A stretch of 64,000 bases of DNA from Isoetes taiwanensis (GCA_021234155.1 JAJEKV010000018.1:19381423-19445422), one strand, 5' to 3'; counted from the stretch's first letter, positions 1 to 12,520 are shown. Numbers and translations: made by a program. The notes: generated by a model not told the origin, from the letters alone.

Positions 1-143
1 GACCAAAGTTTTTCAATACTGATTTCAACTTTGTTAACTTTTATAATGACAACAGTGTTTGAGAGACACTTCAATTTTTCAAACATCATTGGAGAGTTGA
101 GATAAATACCATGAACAGTAGCGAGATTGGAAGAGATATTTGG

Positions 144-587
144 TCATTCTTGTTGAAGAATGGAGTCCCAATTTTCATCTGAGTTAACTTCATTATCAGG
201 CCTCGGAATCCCATAAGGAAAAGGAATGCCAGTAGCAGGATCAATTTCTGGACGAATTCCAATCGCATTTGGATCTTTGGATAAATTATCCCATATTGGA
301 GTCTTATCAGAAAGAGGAGTCATTTTGATTTTGTTCAGCAAAGAAAGGTCCTTGAAATTTCCAAAGGGGATGAAATTTGAAGGATCGGCATAAATATTAG
401 AAGATTTGTCAAAAGAGACTACGATCCACAGGAAGAAACCGGAGAAACAATGGAAAAGAAGGGCAAAGTGGAGGAATTTAGGTTTAGCAGACAATTGAAA
501 CTCATAATTACCTGAGGGGGAACAACTAAACATCCTTATATTATGATCGAGATGTGGAATCGGAGGTCTGTGAACTTTCTTTTGCAT
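144..587 (-). CDS. Uncharacterised 147-aa ORF inside the duplicated segment
   Basis: I do not recognise this protein. The N-terminal half is hydrophobic and Phe-rich (residues ~40-60). The C-terminal half is polar, Pro/Asp/Asn-rich, with segments such as YADPSNFIPFGNFKDLSLL and DPATGIPFPYGIPRPDNE. The second half is also readable in copy B near 30575-30830, although the frame is broken there. It sits on the opposite strand to the downstream LINE. It could be a fragment of another element's ORF or an exon of a gene starting left of the window. The ATG is simply the first in the open frame. Confidence 0.3.
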   Translation of the reverse strand: MQKKVHRPPIPHLDHNIRMFSCSPSGNYEFQLSAKPKFLHFALLFHCFSGFFLWIVVSFDKSSNIYADPSNFIPFGNFKDLSLLNKIKMTPLSDKTPIWDNLSKDPNAIGIRPEIDPATGIPFPYGIPRPDNEVNSDENWDSILQQE

Positions 588-599
588 AGTGGTATTCTT

Positions 600-1745
600 G
601 TCTTTGAGAATTTCACTTATCCTTTATAAAATAGAATCTCGAACTATCAAGCTGCTGATCTAAACAATTTTTTTATGTGGTCTCAACCTCTTTATTTATG
701 CAGATCTATTTATTTGGAATGTCAATCGAGGAGCCTTTTCTAACTCCATTGGAAACTATGTTTTCTGATTTTATGCTCCCTATAAGCCTCTGTTGTTTAT
801 GTCCAAATTGACCTCTCTAAAAGAAATTCCTACCTCTATTGCTTTCACATATTGCTTTGGCCAAAAAATCATCCTTGGACCTTAGGTGAAATGGTTTACC
901 CTATTTGCTTAACTTGTGACTCTAGGCATTTTGGTATGCAATTTGTAGGAGAAAAGCTTCTAGTAATATTCACGATGAATATCGTCTCGAATTCAAGAAT
1001 CATTTGCTCGAGGAAAGGCCCACAAGAGGTTCAATTTGCTTGGAAAGGGTTAATGGAGATACAAGAAAATTGCCAAAAAAGATTGGAAAAAGAGCAACAA
1101 AATATTGGATTCATATAAAAAAGGTTAATTTTAAAGATAGCTCCAACATCCTTTGTTGATATGGCCAGAGACAAACAACAACAACAAACAAAGCAAAATC
1201 GTATAAGTAATAGATTCCATTTCATGCTCATTTAGAAATCCATACACAAATTGACTAGAAAAAAAGAATTCAACAACAACAAGCCACTAGACTAATTGCG
1301 AAAAGAAGCAACAAAGTTTAACATTAAAACCAAAAATTAAATCAACATTTTTGCTATCTTCAAATGCATATTCTATCTAATGGCCAACATAAATGGGTAA
1401 TCCGATTATTTGGAATCTATATATCTAGTTTGAAACATTTTATTTGTCTACTAATGCATATTCTATTTCATGGCTAGTTTAATGGTTATAATCCGGCCTT
1501 TAATGGATGTGCCTTCTTTGATGTATGTGTGAGAGATGGGTTGTGTTTTGGACACCTTTCGCTTGACTTGTAAATATGTTCTGTGATATTATATTTGTCG
1601 GTTTGACAACACTCTTATTATTGTCATGGTTTTTCCCTCAAAAACCTTTTCGGGACTCGGGGTTTTAATGCAGACGATAATAACTCTGAGTGCGCTCCTT
1701 ATTATGTCACATAGAGTCGATTGGATTTTTGTGGATGATAAAAAA
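600..1745. other. Non-coding decayed repeat, upstream arm of the palindrome
   Basis: There is no convincing ORF. It matches 30945-32080. The last ~150 bases carry a complementary pair of words (ggtttttccctcaaaaacct, then gggactcggggttttaat) that recur inverted near 2310-2350 and 41830-41870. This suggests the 3' end of a repeat family whose tail is (ATTCT)n. Confidence 0.5.
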
Positions 1746-1810
1746 ATTCTATTCTATTCTATTCTATTCTATTCTATTCTATTAATATAATAATAGAATA
1801 GAATAGAATC
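1746..1810. repeat. (ATTCT)n / (AGAAT)n tail-to-tail palindrome, copy A
   Basis: About eight ATTCT units are followed by a short AT linker and then several AGAAT units, so the segment can fold on itself. Related elements in this window end in the same pentamer (48441-48458, 41735-41756). The simplest reading is two elements inserted 3' end to 3' end. Confidence 0.8.
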
Positions 1811-2615
1811 CCTAATTATAGTCCTTAGTGACACGAGGCCCTTTGGACTTGTATAGCATGTGAAGCTCCCTTTTAGGTGGTTACAAAAGCGAGGACATTT
1901 GGTGTAATATATAGCCCTTTTGTAGGGTTATCTTGGTCCTATATGATACCTACACCACCAGCTTATATTTGGCTTCATGGCCATGCGAGTCTTTGCTATC
2001 ACCAACTTTGAAATTTTGTATACATTGTGGATTCCTTTGTTTCACCCCTTTAATAGTGGGTCAAATTATGAACCCTAAGTTTTTGGTGCACAGGAAGGCG
2101 AATGTGGAGATGGAGCACCAGCCGGCGGGTTGTACTTCCTTCCCTCTATCACGGTGGTGGGGAGGGTCCCCCTCAACTGTCCAGACACTTAGCTCCTTTC
2201 CTTTTTCTACTATTATGGTGCATAGTCTTGGTGCCCAATAGTGGTGCCTTGTGACAACAAAGTCGCCTTGGACGGACTACATTAGCGAGGCCGATTACTA
2301 TCGAATTAAAAAAACCCGCCTCGAAGGTTTTCAAAGAAAAACCTTAATAATCAGGCTCACTAATGCATGTTATTATTATCGGACCCTTCTTCCATCATTA
2401 GACCCCACTTATCCTTTACATCATGTGGATTACGGATTTTTCCTTTGCCACTCATCCTTTTCCCATCATGTTCTTAAAATTGCGGTAAGCCATATTCTAA
2501 ATCATATCTTTCAAATCATATTATTTACTGTGCATGATTTCCCTGATTCTGAGACCAGCGAGAATCTCATATGTAGGCATTGACCTTGAAATGTATATAT
2601 GGATACATCAAAAAC
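1811..2615. other. Inverted partner repeat, no gene
   Basis: This is repeat sequence downstream of the palindrome, matching 32147-32950. The segment near 2305-2350 (aaaaaacccgcctcgaaggt) is an inverted relative of 1625-1675, supporting a minus-strand element with its 3' end at 1810. The 102- and 110-aa open frames here are not maintained in copy B, so I do not call them genes. Confidence 0.45.
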
Positions 2616-2735
2616 CCTCTATCATGTAGAACCTCATGCGCTAATATAGCAAGAATGGTTATGATGGCGGGCGTGTGACGTAAAAGCGGTCGGTATTTTG
2701 CGAAGCGTGACAAAACTTTCTGCTCTTGATGTTGG

Positions 2736-5110
2736 GGGCCCTTGGTGGCCTGATCCGCAAAAAAATCCCTGCGGTAAGTCGAATCTGAAATCACGGGCAA
2801 AAGCCCCAAATGCAGGAGAGGTCACATTTGCAACCTCGAAAATGGTAGTGAAGGATCAATCCGTTGGGCTATGGCGGGCAAGACCGATGGAGTGGGGACT
2901 CGGGAAGATAGGAGCAAAAGTAAGCGTTGTCTTGCGCACCATGCAATAAACGGATTGGGAGAAAATGTTTGCCCGACCATGGAGCTACAAACCGACCAAG
3001 TCCGCCCATAGCTGAAAGACAATTTTGGATCTTGTGAAATCCAAGCGAGGGGGCCTGTGAGTAGGCGTTGAGAATGTAGCATCATAGTAGGGCCGGGCTT
3101 ACGATCTTTTTATAATAAATACCATTGAGGCGGTCGTGGGCTTAAAAGCCCGGGACTATCAGGCCGAGGCATTACCGATTATATGGCATAACATAGCCAG
3201 GGGTTGCTACTCGGTGATTGTGTCTAGATTCTATGATGGGAAGAGGCGGGAGGCGGGAAAAAGAAAAAGATAGTTGGTGATAAAGCTGGCGAGCTAAGGA
3301 AGAATTCAGGCTGCTGGTAGAATCTATACTAGCAAAGAATACCCACAGACATACAAATTCGAAAACTACAAGGCAATACGACAAGCGGACATCAAACAAG
3401 CATTCTGAGATAAGTCTAATCCAAGCATTGCTAGTCAAAATAAGCATAAAATCGTAGCCGAGGACAAAATATGGATGTTGAAAACTATAACACATGCACA
3501 CATAAAGGTGGAGCTGTATTTGGTGTGACTCAAACACCACCATCAAATGGGATAACAAGCTGAAAGAGGCGAGGCCATATAATTAGGGGAAGGGCAGGGT
3601 GCGAGGTGCGGTGCATCAAGTGATGAGAGGTTAGATGCTTATCGAGGCGGAAAAAGAGCGATAGAAAGCCACAGTGGTCATCCAAAAGCCCCAGTGATGG
3701 AAAGGGCGAGTTTAGTGAAAGTAGTAAATAAGTAGATTTTTTTGAATGGATTGAACCACATTCAAGATAAGAATAGAAGCACAAAGTCAAAGAGGGCTCC
3801 AAATGGTTGAGATGGGCCTCATTTGGAACAGGACAAAAAATTAGTAGCACTAAACCCGGGGAATGGCCATTGGCACCAACGAGTTGTGGAGGTGAAGATG
3901 ATTTTCGATAGAAATATGGTGAGGTGCATAAAAGTATTTAGAAAGCGATCTCGCTACCGATTGTAGGCTTTTTCTGAGGCTTCTTGGACCTCTGAGATTA
4001 AACACGTGGCTATCAACACACTTGAAGAGGTTAGGTTTGCAACACCAATCGCTTAAGGCCTTTGGGCAACAACTTCTTTCTTATTATGTTTGATTGTGAA
4101 GCAGCGGTAGATAGGCTAGTTGCCCGAGCAGCAGACCCTTTTGCAGGAGACTTTATTCTGTATCAGTTCTATATGCCAGGCTTCTCTCCTAAACAAACTT
4201 CTGCTATCAAAAATCCATATTGGTTGAAATAGAAGATTTACCACGGACTTGCTAGTTCGAGTTCTTAAAGTCTATTGCTAACACACTAGGCTCATCGTGT
4301 CACATTCATTTGCGAAGGGGCCTGGAGAACATGTTTGCTATCTAGCAAGCGCACATATCCCAAAGGGTGTGATAAAAGTAGGAATGTGTTGCTTCAAATT
4401 TTACTTAAGCTCATAAATGGATGGGAAATAAGGAGGATGTTCCCCAACTTAGAGCTAGAAGGTGTAATCAAAGTCGGACCACACAAGTGCCAAAGATAAC
4501 AACATCCGGGCCAAAGATAGAAGCGGGAACTTTGTTACTCACGGTGGTGTTACACATAAAAGAAATAAAGTCAAGTGACACTTCAACCTCTCCGGTGTAA
4601 CATCACCCCTCCATTTACACCCACTATAGAAACAAATGCTGCCATCTCTCATTCTCACCCATTCACGAAAATAAGTGCGAGAAAATCGCCTCATAATAGA
4701 CCAAAATCCAAAGAGGACATCCCAATGGGGAGATGGAGTGGCAAGTGGTAGCCTCCAAACGAAACAAGAGCTAGAAAATATTGGGAAGTTGAGGCTCCCA
4801 AAACACGGTGCCTTAAAACTCTGAGAGGTTCCACAACCATTGTGCGTGCGTTGTCCTAAATATATCACCGGAGGCAACTTACTAGAGAAGGGGAGTTCGC
4901 GGTACAACGGGCAAAGATACCGCATTGATGTGTGGCACCCAAAAGCGGCTTTGGTGATACATAAGGATAACCCGAAGGGTCGGAAATAGATCACAATGGA
5001 TGGCGTGGAAATGTTGGATAACCAGTATTCGCTCCTAATAGGCAAGAAGAATAAGATGGATGCAAATGTGTATGTAAGCGGCATGGGTGAGATGAAAAGA
5101 AAAAAGCCTC
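2736..5110 (+). pseudogene. LINE ORF1 remnant with DUF4283-like domain (copy A)
   Basis: The likely start is near 2736, aligned to MAPPKKK in copy B. At ~4088-4310 the plus strand reads in pieces as FDCEAAVDRLVAR followed by segments such as DFILYQFYMPGF. This is the pattern of the DUF4283 domain in ORF1 of plant L1 elements (nucleic-acid-binding, Gag-like). Stops and frame changes interrupt it throughout. The 181-aa minus-strand ORF at 4539-5084 is antisense to it. Confidence 0.6.
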
Positions 5111-5319
5111 GGCCTCCTCTTTTACTTAACCGGATTGGTGGTGAGTTGCTATTGAAGGGAAACTAGATGTGGAAAATAGAGGTGTTGGCCATATTAAAAC
5201 TCATAATGAATTTCAAAAAAATGTAAAGTCCTCACGAGTTTGAAAGGCTTTCACTAGCACTGGAATATCAAAGATTTTTTAAGGGAATACAAATTTTATA
5301 GTAAATTACAATATAGCCA

Positions 5320-5475
5320 TTACAAAAGTCCTAAACCTAAATTCTAGCACGTAATCCTAAAGTTTAAAAAACCTAAGTGTACAATGTAAGGCTTTCATTC
5401 TAACACTAAAAAACATTCTAACCCGGACCTATCTAAACCACTGTAAACCTTAATTCTAAACATTTTCTAAAGTAC
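5320..5475 (+). repeat. Telomere-like degenerate repeats between LINE ORFs (copy A)
   Basis: Irregular words based on CCTAAA and ATTCTAA (aaacctaaattct, acctaagtgtac, cattctaac). Copy B has a longer version at 35765-36000. It resembles a degenerate interstitial plant telomere repeat but lies inside the LINE. Confidence 0.55.
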
Positions 5476-5559
5476 TACAAAAAATTAGAGGCAAATTTTT
5501 TATTTTTTATTTTTGCTATCATTCCATAAAGAAGGATGGGATTTTTATAGAAGATTTTT

Positions 5560-8200
5560 ATGAATAAAAAGCGAGGTTTTAAAAACGAAAGGGATATCAA
5601 TGAGAACACAAAAATGTTGGAATTGTTCTGTTTTTAAAAATATTTTGAGGAAGTAAATTGGCTCATGAAAAAAATCTAGTCTTTGGTACCTTAATGCGCA
5701 TGGAAAAACGGTTGGGTGACAACATCTATGTCGGATAGATTTGGAAGGTGGTCCATCATAGTGTGGCGTGCAGAACAACTAATCATGGGGAATTTTTAAA
5801 CATTTCTGGCGCATAACAATCCTGGGGAAGAGGTGCACTATGGGCCTCCTCGAGACATAAAATCAAAAGCCTTGGTAATCACATAGCATGGTTAATCTTT
5901 GGCGATTTTAATATGGTGGAGACAGCCGAAGAGCAGGGGGCGTGGTGCAACATCGACATTGTCAATGGTTTTGAAAAAGCGATTAGGAGTAAAGCGATAG
6001 CCATTTGGATTTATTAATTTGGAGGGGATAAAAGGTTTCACATGGTGCAATGGTTGGGTGGGACGGGTAGGGAAGCTACGCTAGACACTTTCGCCCACTT
6101 TCCCAACTCTTAGTAGAATAAAGCTGCGGACAATGCGATGCTCTGATCATAATCGGGTAATTTCATGCCAGGAATGTAGGAAAAAAGTCTCAAAACGATG
6201 TTTAAAATGAATACCAAGTATCTGAAAGAGCTTTTCTTTACGCAAAATGCAAAAGAAATTTGTAGCGACATTTATAAAGACTTCGGGCATGAGGCCTTAG
6301 CGGCGACACTAGCAAATATTAAGCAATTTGCTAAGCTGTGGGGAGAGAAAAAGAAATCTGAGAGGAGAGAGGCATCTTTGGACAAACTACAGTCAATTGA
6401 CAACCCCCGAGGCTTGTGGGTCCCAATGATGGTCACGAAGAGGAAAAATTACTTGGATGAGATTAAAAATCGAGGAGGGAGACCAAGATTGTTGAGAACG
6501 AGAAGCAAGCGGGTTTAACTTGGCTTAGGCAAGCGGATAAATGCTCTAGGATTTTTCTTAAGGCTGCCAAGCGAGAAGAGGTAGTCAACATTATCTAGCA
6601 TTACACTTGATGATGGGTGCGATACTAAAAAAGTTGTGATGGGCTCCATAAGTTTCTTCACGATCACTTTCAAAGCTTCTTGGTGAAAGCGTATACGTTG
6701 CGAGTTTGAAGTTAGTGGTTTCCAAAGGTGTCTCAGTTAACAAATGAGCAACACCAAATGTTAAGCCGCCCACTCTATATAGAGGATTTGCATCGAGGCG
6801 GTCATAAGCCCTCGACAAAGAAGTGTCAGGGATGGATGGGATTCAATAGAGTTTTCAGGTTTTATTGGAAATGGATTAAAGCGATGTATTCTCGGCTTAT
6901 CTGAGACTTCTAAGCGGACCACACGGATCCCAAAGCTAAATCTGAGGTTTATCGTTTTGATTCCAAAGGAAAAAGACCCGCGTACTATCAATGGCCGGAG
7001 ACCCATCATTGCTGTCGGCATTCTATAAGATAATAGCAAAGGAATGGCGGAAAATAAAGCCCATGCCGAAACTATCTCCCGTCAAATCGGTCGGGTTTTC
7101 TCCCGAGGAAGGAACATTACGCACAATATAGCGGCAATTTTTGAGGGGTATGTATTGGGCTAAAAAGCCGGGTCAAAAAGTGGCTTACATCAAGTTGGAT
7201 TTTTACTAAGGCATGCGATAGCATCGGGTGGAGCTTTTTATATAAAATCTTTGTTAAAATTGGATTGGGAATTTTTCTTGGAAGTATGAAGGGATTACTC
7301 CACTCACTTTGCAGACCTGTTCTTCTCAGCGGGGGAGTCCTCTCCTATATTAGATCATCGAAAGAGGCATTAGGCGAGGGGATGCCCACTAGCCCCATTT
7401 TTATTTAACATAGCAGGTGACTTTCTCACGGCTATTTTCTGAGGCCTCAAGGGATGTGGTCTAGTAGAAGGTCTTCAAATGGGGATGGATCTGTGAATAT
7501 GCAATCAATACTTGAGATGACTCTTTTCTGTTTCTAATAGCGGAGGAGAGCAATCTAAAAGAATGCGATCCGGTTGTTAGATACTCTCCCTTGGCCTCGG
7601 GATGTCTCATCAGCCCCGGAAGAAGAGGTTGCAAGGGGGAAGGACCACATCGAGGTGTCTAGGCGCCTCGTGGAAAATCATAAAGATGGGGAGTATTCTA
7701 ACCTTCTTGGAATCCCAGTGGGAATTAAATTACCCTCAACAAAAAGTATGGGATGAGATGATATTAGGATTCTGAAGCATATGGCGATTGGTGAATGCAT
7801 AAAACTATCAGCGGATGGCGGGGATAGTAGTAAGCTTGCATGTCTTCTCGCGGCACGCACATCTATATCTCATCTCTTCTCATAGCCCACGGAGAAAGTA
7901 AAAAATGGAAGGGACAATTAGAAACTTTTGTGTGGGGAGGCGAGGAAAGCACTAGTGAAAATAGCATGGTGGAAATGTAAAAAGAGATAAGGAAAGAAGG
8001 GGAATAGGCATGTTTGACTTAGCCCTACAAAGCAAAATACTAGTAGCCAAAATTCATGTGGAATATTTTAGAGGAGAAAGCAGAAGTCACGAGGCCTCCA
8101 ACTCATAGCGAGGCCATATGTTTCTCACGCACACATGCTAAAATATCAACACAAGTAATATCTCTTCCATGGTCTCTATTTTATGGCTTGAAACCAAGTT
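5560..8200 (+). pseudogene. LINE ORF2 remnant: endonuclease and RT (copy A)
   Basis: The APE-type endonuclease is marked by the GDFNMVE motif at ~5905-5925 and by FTWCNGW near 6040. The RT portion runs from ~6750: KLDF at 7192-7203 leads into the frameshifted KAYDSI block, and the GIRQGCPL block at ~7361-7385 is altered where the CAG codon sits. The catalytic YADD codons at ~7509-7521 are corrupted (tacttgagatgac against an expected tatgcagatgac). The ORF is non-functional as read. Confidence 0.75.
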
Positions 8201-8449
8201 TTTGATATCTTTATGACTTTTCGCTTCTACAAAGGGGATGTACCTGGTGATGAAGACTCATTCAAGATGGGCAAATAATTCCAAGTATTTTTCACCCTTC
8301 TCATTGAATAGGTTTTTTCTGATATCAAACTACTCAAGTCCTACACATGTATGCAGTTTTATCAAGAACGCTTAATAATTTCCACTTTCCACATCACCTT
8401 ACATGGCCCAACGTATATTCACCCATACTTAAGTCACTAGATGCACAAG
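8201..8449 (+). other. Fragment shared with 26290-26490
   Basis: It shares scattered words with 26290-26490, including ttcaagatgggcaaa, catggcccaacg and actagatgcacaa. It therefore represents a second-copy repeat joined to the truncated LINE. I see no conserved domain. The junction at ~8200 is either the edge of an insertion or a deletion breakpoint. Confidence 0.5.
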
Positions 8450-8830
8450 ATTAGTTCCAGTATGACTTAAACAAAGTAATAAAAACAATGGGACTATGGT
8501 GGTAGCACCAGGATATGAGGCCAAAGCCATGCCCTAGTTTAATCCTGGTGACCGACTTCCGCGACAACTCCCTACTACAGTGTGATGTAAGGTAAACTAA
8601 TGTGTGGTGAGTTGGTATATGTTCATTAATTGGCTAAAAATAATCGTATTTGGTCATGGGTTCAAACTTGCTAATTATGCTTGGGAGTTGGTTATTATTG
8701 GTATACATGATGATCCCCGCCTACAATGTAAGTCCTCCACTCCTACGCAAGGTAGTGGGATAAACCAGCTAGTCTGTACAACATTTAACCTAGTATGGAC
8801 CTTAAACAAAGTAATAAAACCCAATAACCC
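8450..8830 (+). mobile_element. tRNA-derived SINE-like unit, plus orientation
   Basis: It contains gtggtgagttggtatatg (A-box-like) at ~8606-8623 and gggttcaaac (B-box-like, GGTTCRA type) at ~8658-8668, about 50 bp apart as in a tRNA-derived Pol III promoter. The rest matches the units of the following array in reverse. It faces the array head-on, giving an inverted junction at ~8830. Confidence 0.7.
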
Positions 8831-10947
8831 CTAATAACCGCATACCCCTCAAAACTAACTCCCAAAAAGATAAAACATACATTAAGCAAGGTTTTAAACC
8901 CCATGACCAAATGGCCATTTATTTCTGTGATTATTAGACATATACCAACCTCACCACACATCCGCTAGCAAAATTTTTGCCTTTACATGCACACTTTGTA
9001 GGCGGATTTAATCCCACCTTAGGAACTTTAGGTCCTAGGGCAACTCTAGGGCATGGCTTTTTTAGCCTCACCCATCCCAGTGCCACCCACCATAGTCCCA
9101 TTGTTTTTTTATTACTTTGTTTAAGGTCCATACTAGACCAATCTTGCAACAGCACTAGCTAGTTTATCCCACTCACCTTATGGCAACCCAAAGTGGAGGA
9201 CACGATAGGCTTTTAAGTTCTACCACATTCTGGGATCATCTATCAGAGGCTAATAACTAACTCCCAAAGATAAATATACATTGGCAAGGTTTGAACCCAT
9301 GACCAAATGCACATTTATTTTGGCATTATTAGACATATACCAACTCACCACACATCCGCTGGGCAAAACTTTGCCTTACATGCACACTTTGTAGGCGTAA
9401 TTTAATCCCCGCCTTTAGGGAAGTCTAGGTCCTATAGGGCAAACTCTAGGGGCATGGCTTTTTTAGCCTCACCATCCCAGTGCCACCCACTATAGTCCCA
9501 TTGTTTTTTATTACTTTTGTTTAAGGTCCATACTAGACTAATCTTGTACAATATCCCACTAGACACGATAGGCTTTTAAGTTCTACCACATCATCATGAT
9601 ACCCCCAATAACTAACTCCCAAAGATAAACATATACATTGGCAAGGTTTGAACCCATGACCAAATGCACATTTATTTTGCATTATTAGACATATACTAAC
9701 TCACCACACATCCAAGTGGACAAACTTTGCCTTACATGCACACTTTGTGGCGTGGGATTTCTAATCCCTTTAGAAGTTTTAGGAAGTCTAGGTCCTAGGG
9801 GCAACTCTAGGGCATGGCTTTTTAAATTTCACCATCCTAGTGCCACCTACCATAGTCCCATTGTTTTTATTACTTTGTTTAAGGCCAATACCACACATCC
9901 GCTGGATGCATTCGGGTTTATCCACTCATCCTCAACTCTAGGGCATGCCTAAAGTGAGGACACGATAGTCTTTTTGTTTTACCACTGCCGGGGATCATAA
10001 TACCCCTAATAACAAACTCCCAAAGATAAACATACATTGGCAAGGTTTGAACCCATGACCAAATGCACATTTATTTTGGCATTATTAGGCATATACCAAC
10101 TCACCACACATCCGCTAAAAAAACTTTTGCCTTACATGCACACTTTGTAGGCAGGATTTAATCAATGCCTTTAGAAGTTCTAGGTCCTAGGGGCAAACTC
10201 TAGAGGCATGGCTTTTAGCCTCACCATCCTAGTGCCACCTACCATAGTCCCATTGTTTTTATTACTTTGTTTAAGGTCCATACTAGACTAATCTTATGTA
10301 TCTAGCTTAGTTTATCCCACTACCTTGGTAGGCAAATTATCCCACTACCTTGAGGAGCCAAAAATGAGGACACGTGATAGGTTTTTAAGTTCCACCACGT
10401 CGGATCATCATCGTGATACCCCTAATAACCAACTTCCAAAGATAAACATACATTGGCAAGGTTTGAACCTAATGACCAAATGCACATTTATTTTTGGCAT
10501 TATTAGACATATATACCAACTCATCACACATCCGTTGGGCAAAACGCTTGCCTTACATGCACATTCCTTTGGTAGGGATTTAATCCCGCCTTAGGGAAGT
10601 TCTAGGTCCTAGGGGCAAACTCTAGGGCATGGCTTTTAGCCTCACCATCCTAGTGCCACCCACCATAGTCCCATTGTTTTTTATTACTTTGTTTAAGGTC
10701 CATACTAGACTAATCTTGTACGCATTTCAGCTAGTTTATCCCACTCATCTGCGGCAAACAAAGTGAGGACACGCATAGGCTTTTAAGTTCTACCACGCCT
10801 GTGGATCATCATCGTGATACCCCCAATAACCAACTCCCAAAGATAAACATACATTGGCAAGGTTTGAACCCATGACCAAATGCACATTTTATTTTGGCAT
10901 TATTAGACATATGCTAACTCACCACACATCCGCTCGCAAAAACTTTT
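8831..10947 (-). repeat. Tandem array of ~400-bp tRNA-derived SINE-like units
   Basis: Six units lie in the same orientation. The marker ggtttgaaccc (reverse complement of the B box) recurs near 8891, 9287, 9643, 10041, 10459 and 10857, a spacing of about 356-417 bp. Each unit also has accaactcaccacacatcc (reverse of the A box), ttacatgcacactttg, gcatggcttttt and tagtcccattg. Units are head-to-tail without poly(A) between them, more like a satellite built from a SINE than independent insertions. The variable spots are concentrated at CAG/CTG-containing words, for example gtaggcaggatt. Confidence 0.85.
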
Positions 10948-12520
10948 AAGAATTAAGCTTTCATTATTTATGGACTTTCCCCGAGTCCATATCGCTCCAA
11001 ATTTGAGTCAAATTTCTAAAATATGATGGTTTTTGAATAGAATGACGGAATTTTGGGAAATGTGGCCGTAGGTGATATGGCGTGTTTTTCTATTGGGTTA
11101 AGACAAGCCCGCCTAACCTCAAGGTCAAGGAAAAGTGCCCATGTGTGTGAGGTGTTGCTAGTGAGGCTTTGTTTTGCAACTCAGGCAAAGATAGACTCAT
11201 AACGGCAAAGAGAATGGCTGAAACGAGGCTCAGAGTATATTCACAATGACCAAATGTACCCCATGTCGAGCGCATCTAGCCCACCACGAATCATTCGCGT
11301 GTTGAGGTGCGGCATGAGATAAAATCGCAATGGAAGAAACGAAACCCAAGTAAGGTGTCATGAAGCTCCTCCGTGGGGATGGGTTGTTAAAGGAAAACAA
11401 TTATCAACTCACTAGGGTGGAGTTGGAAGCTTCCCCCGATATCATTGAAAACGACTTGTCCACAGGGAGAGGCCCCAAGAGGCTACCAAATTAGAGGATG
11501 TTTGGCCGCACAACTCATTCGCACCTATTATTTAAGAAGCTTTATAAAAAAGAGAAAAGGCGCCGCGGAAGATTTGGTAACCAAGCTCATTGTCAACACT
11601 CCTCACCGATCCTTGAATTGGATGAATGGCGGGCCTCAGAGGTAGCGTAAAATTACATTGATGAGTTCCATCGTGGTGATCTTTATTCAAGTAGAACTAG
11701 CCATTGACCAAAACTGGCACCGGGAATTTTCTACTTTGTATTCTATTTTTTGCTCGAATCGCCACGCTTTGTAGGCATGTTGTTTTATTTGGTTTTAATA
11801 TGTGTATCAAATCTATGTAATGCATTTCTAATGAATGGAACCGGTTCTATCTATTTTTATGATGGAGCATAGGCCATAAATCCAGACACCAATTTGTTTT
11901 GTGCAAATTTTGCGCGTCACCAATTTGGCCTCTCGATAGTCGCCCTCAACAAAGTTTAATAGAAGCATCCAAAGGAAATAGGGCGCCGCCACTTCGCTAG
12001 ACTTGGCGAAAATAGAAATACGACGTCACAAATATAATTAATCTAACGCAATTAAAAAGTACTTGAAAAACTATAAGACCAAAGGGATGCCACCTAATAC
12101 AACATATCAGATATAAATTCTATGAACTTATGAAATACATCTCATAGATTGTAATTATTGGTGATTTTGTCAATCTCATAAGCATCAGCCCCGAACCCAA
12201 ACAATATGGATAGTAACATGGTAATGGGGGAGTCTTTCTACGAATTCGGGAGGCTATGCACTATGCAGCCGTGCATCAAGTAGATCCTTTGATAATGCAT
12301 GCATGAAGGTCGCCGAAAAGTCATGAGGCAGTGAGGGTGTCCAAATGCCTGAGGTGGAGGCAATTGGGACCTCCAAGAACTCCTAAAGGTGGCGGCGACA
12401 TAGGAAAGGGCTAAGGCACCTGCACGCGGCTATACTATAGCCAAGTAATTATTGATGAAGCAATCAGAGTAACATTATTGGGCGCATTATAATGATCGGG
12501 TAAGGTATATCCAATAATTA
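10948..12520. other. Left part of the 11.7-kb insertion, no assignable gene
   Basis: Only short open frames are present. The plus strand at 11330-11700 has coding-like patches (for example LIVNTPHRSLNWMNGG at ~11585-11635), but no family is recognisable and stops intervene. Confidence 0.4.

Larger units (their letters stand above)
1..8200. repeat. Segmental duplication, copy A
   Basis: This stretch matches 30320-38775 in the same orientation and order. The match starts at the first base of the window (gaccaaagtttttcaatac recurs at 30320), so the true left border lies outside. It runs through the minus-strand ORF, the (ATTCT)n palindrome, the LINE 5' junction and LINE ORF1/ORF2. It ends near 8200, where copy A leaves the LINE (after ggcttgaaaccaag) and copy B continues into it. 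The copies differ mainly by short indels, often at CAG/CTG, plus a few missing blocks in A, for example around 5220-5300 compared with 35575-35760. Confidence 0.88.
2626..8200 (+). mobile_element. L1-like LINE, copy A, 3'-truncated
   Basis: The 5' junction is the same as in copy B: aaaaaccctctatcat followed by LINE sequence agaacctcatgcgc. Order is 5' leader, ORF1 with a DUF4283-like block, a telomere-like spacer, endonuclease and RT. The element stops near 8200 inside the post-RT region, where unrelated sequence begins, so the zf-RVT domain and poly(A) tail are lost. Both ORFs carry many frameshifts. It would have been a non-LTR retrotransposon moving by target-primed reverse transcription; this copy cannot. 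Confidence 0.85.

Noticed and set aside
4539-5084. 181-aa minus-strand frame
   Set aside because: Lies opposite LINE ORF1, and the matching region of copy B splits into different frames.
8831-10947. CRISPR-like regular repeats
   Set aside because: Units are ~400 bp and repeat over their whole length, with tRNA-type promoter boxes; there are no short repeats with unique spacers.
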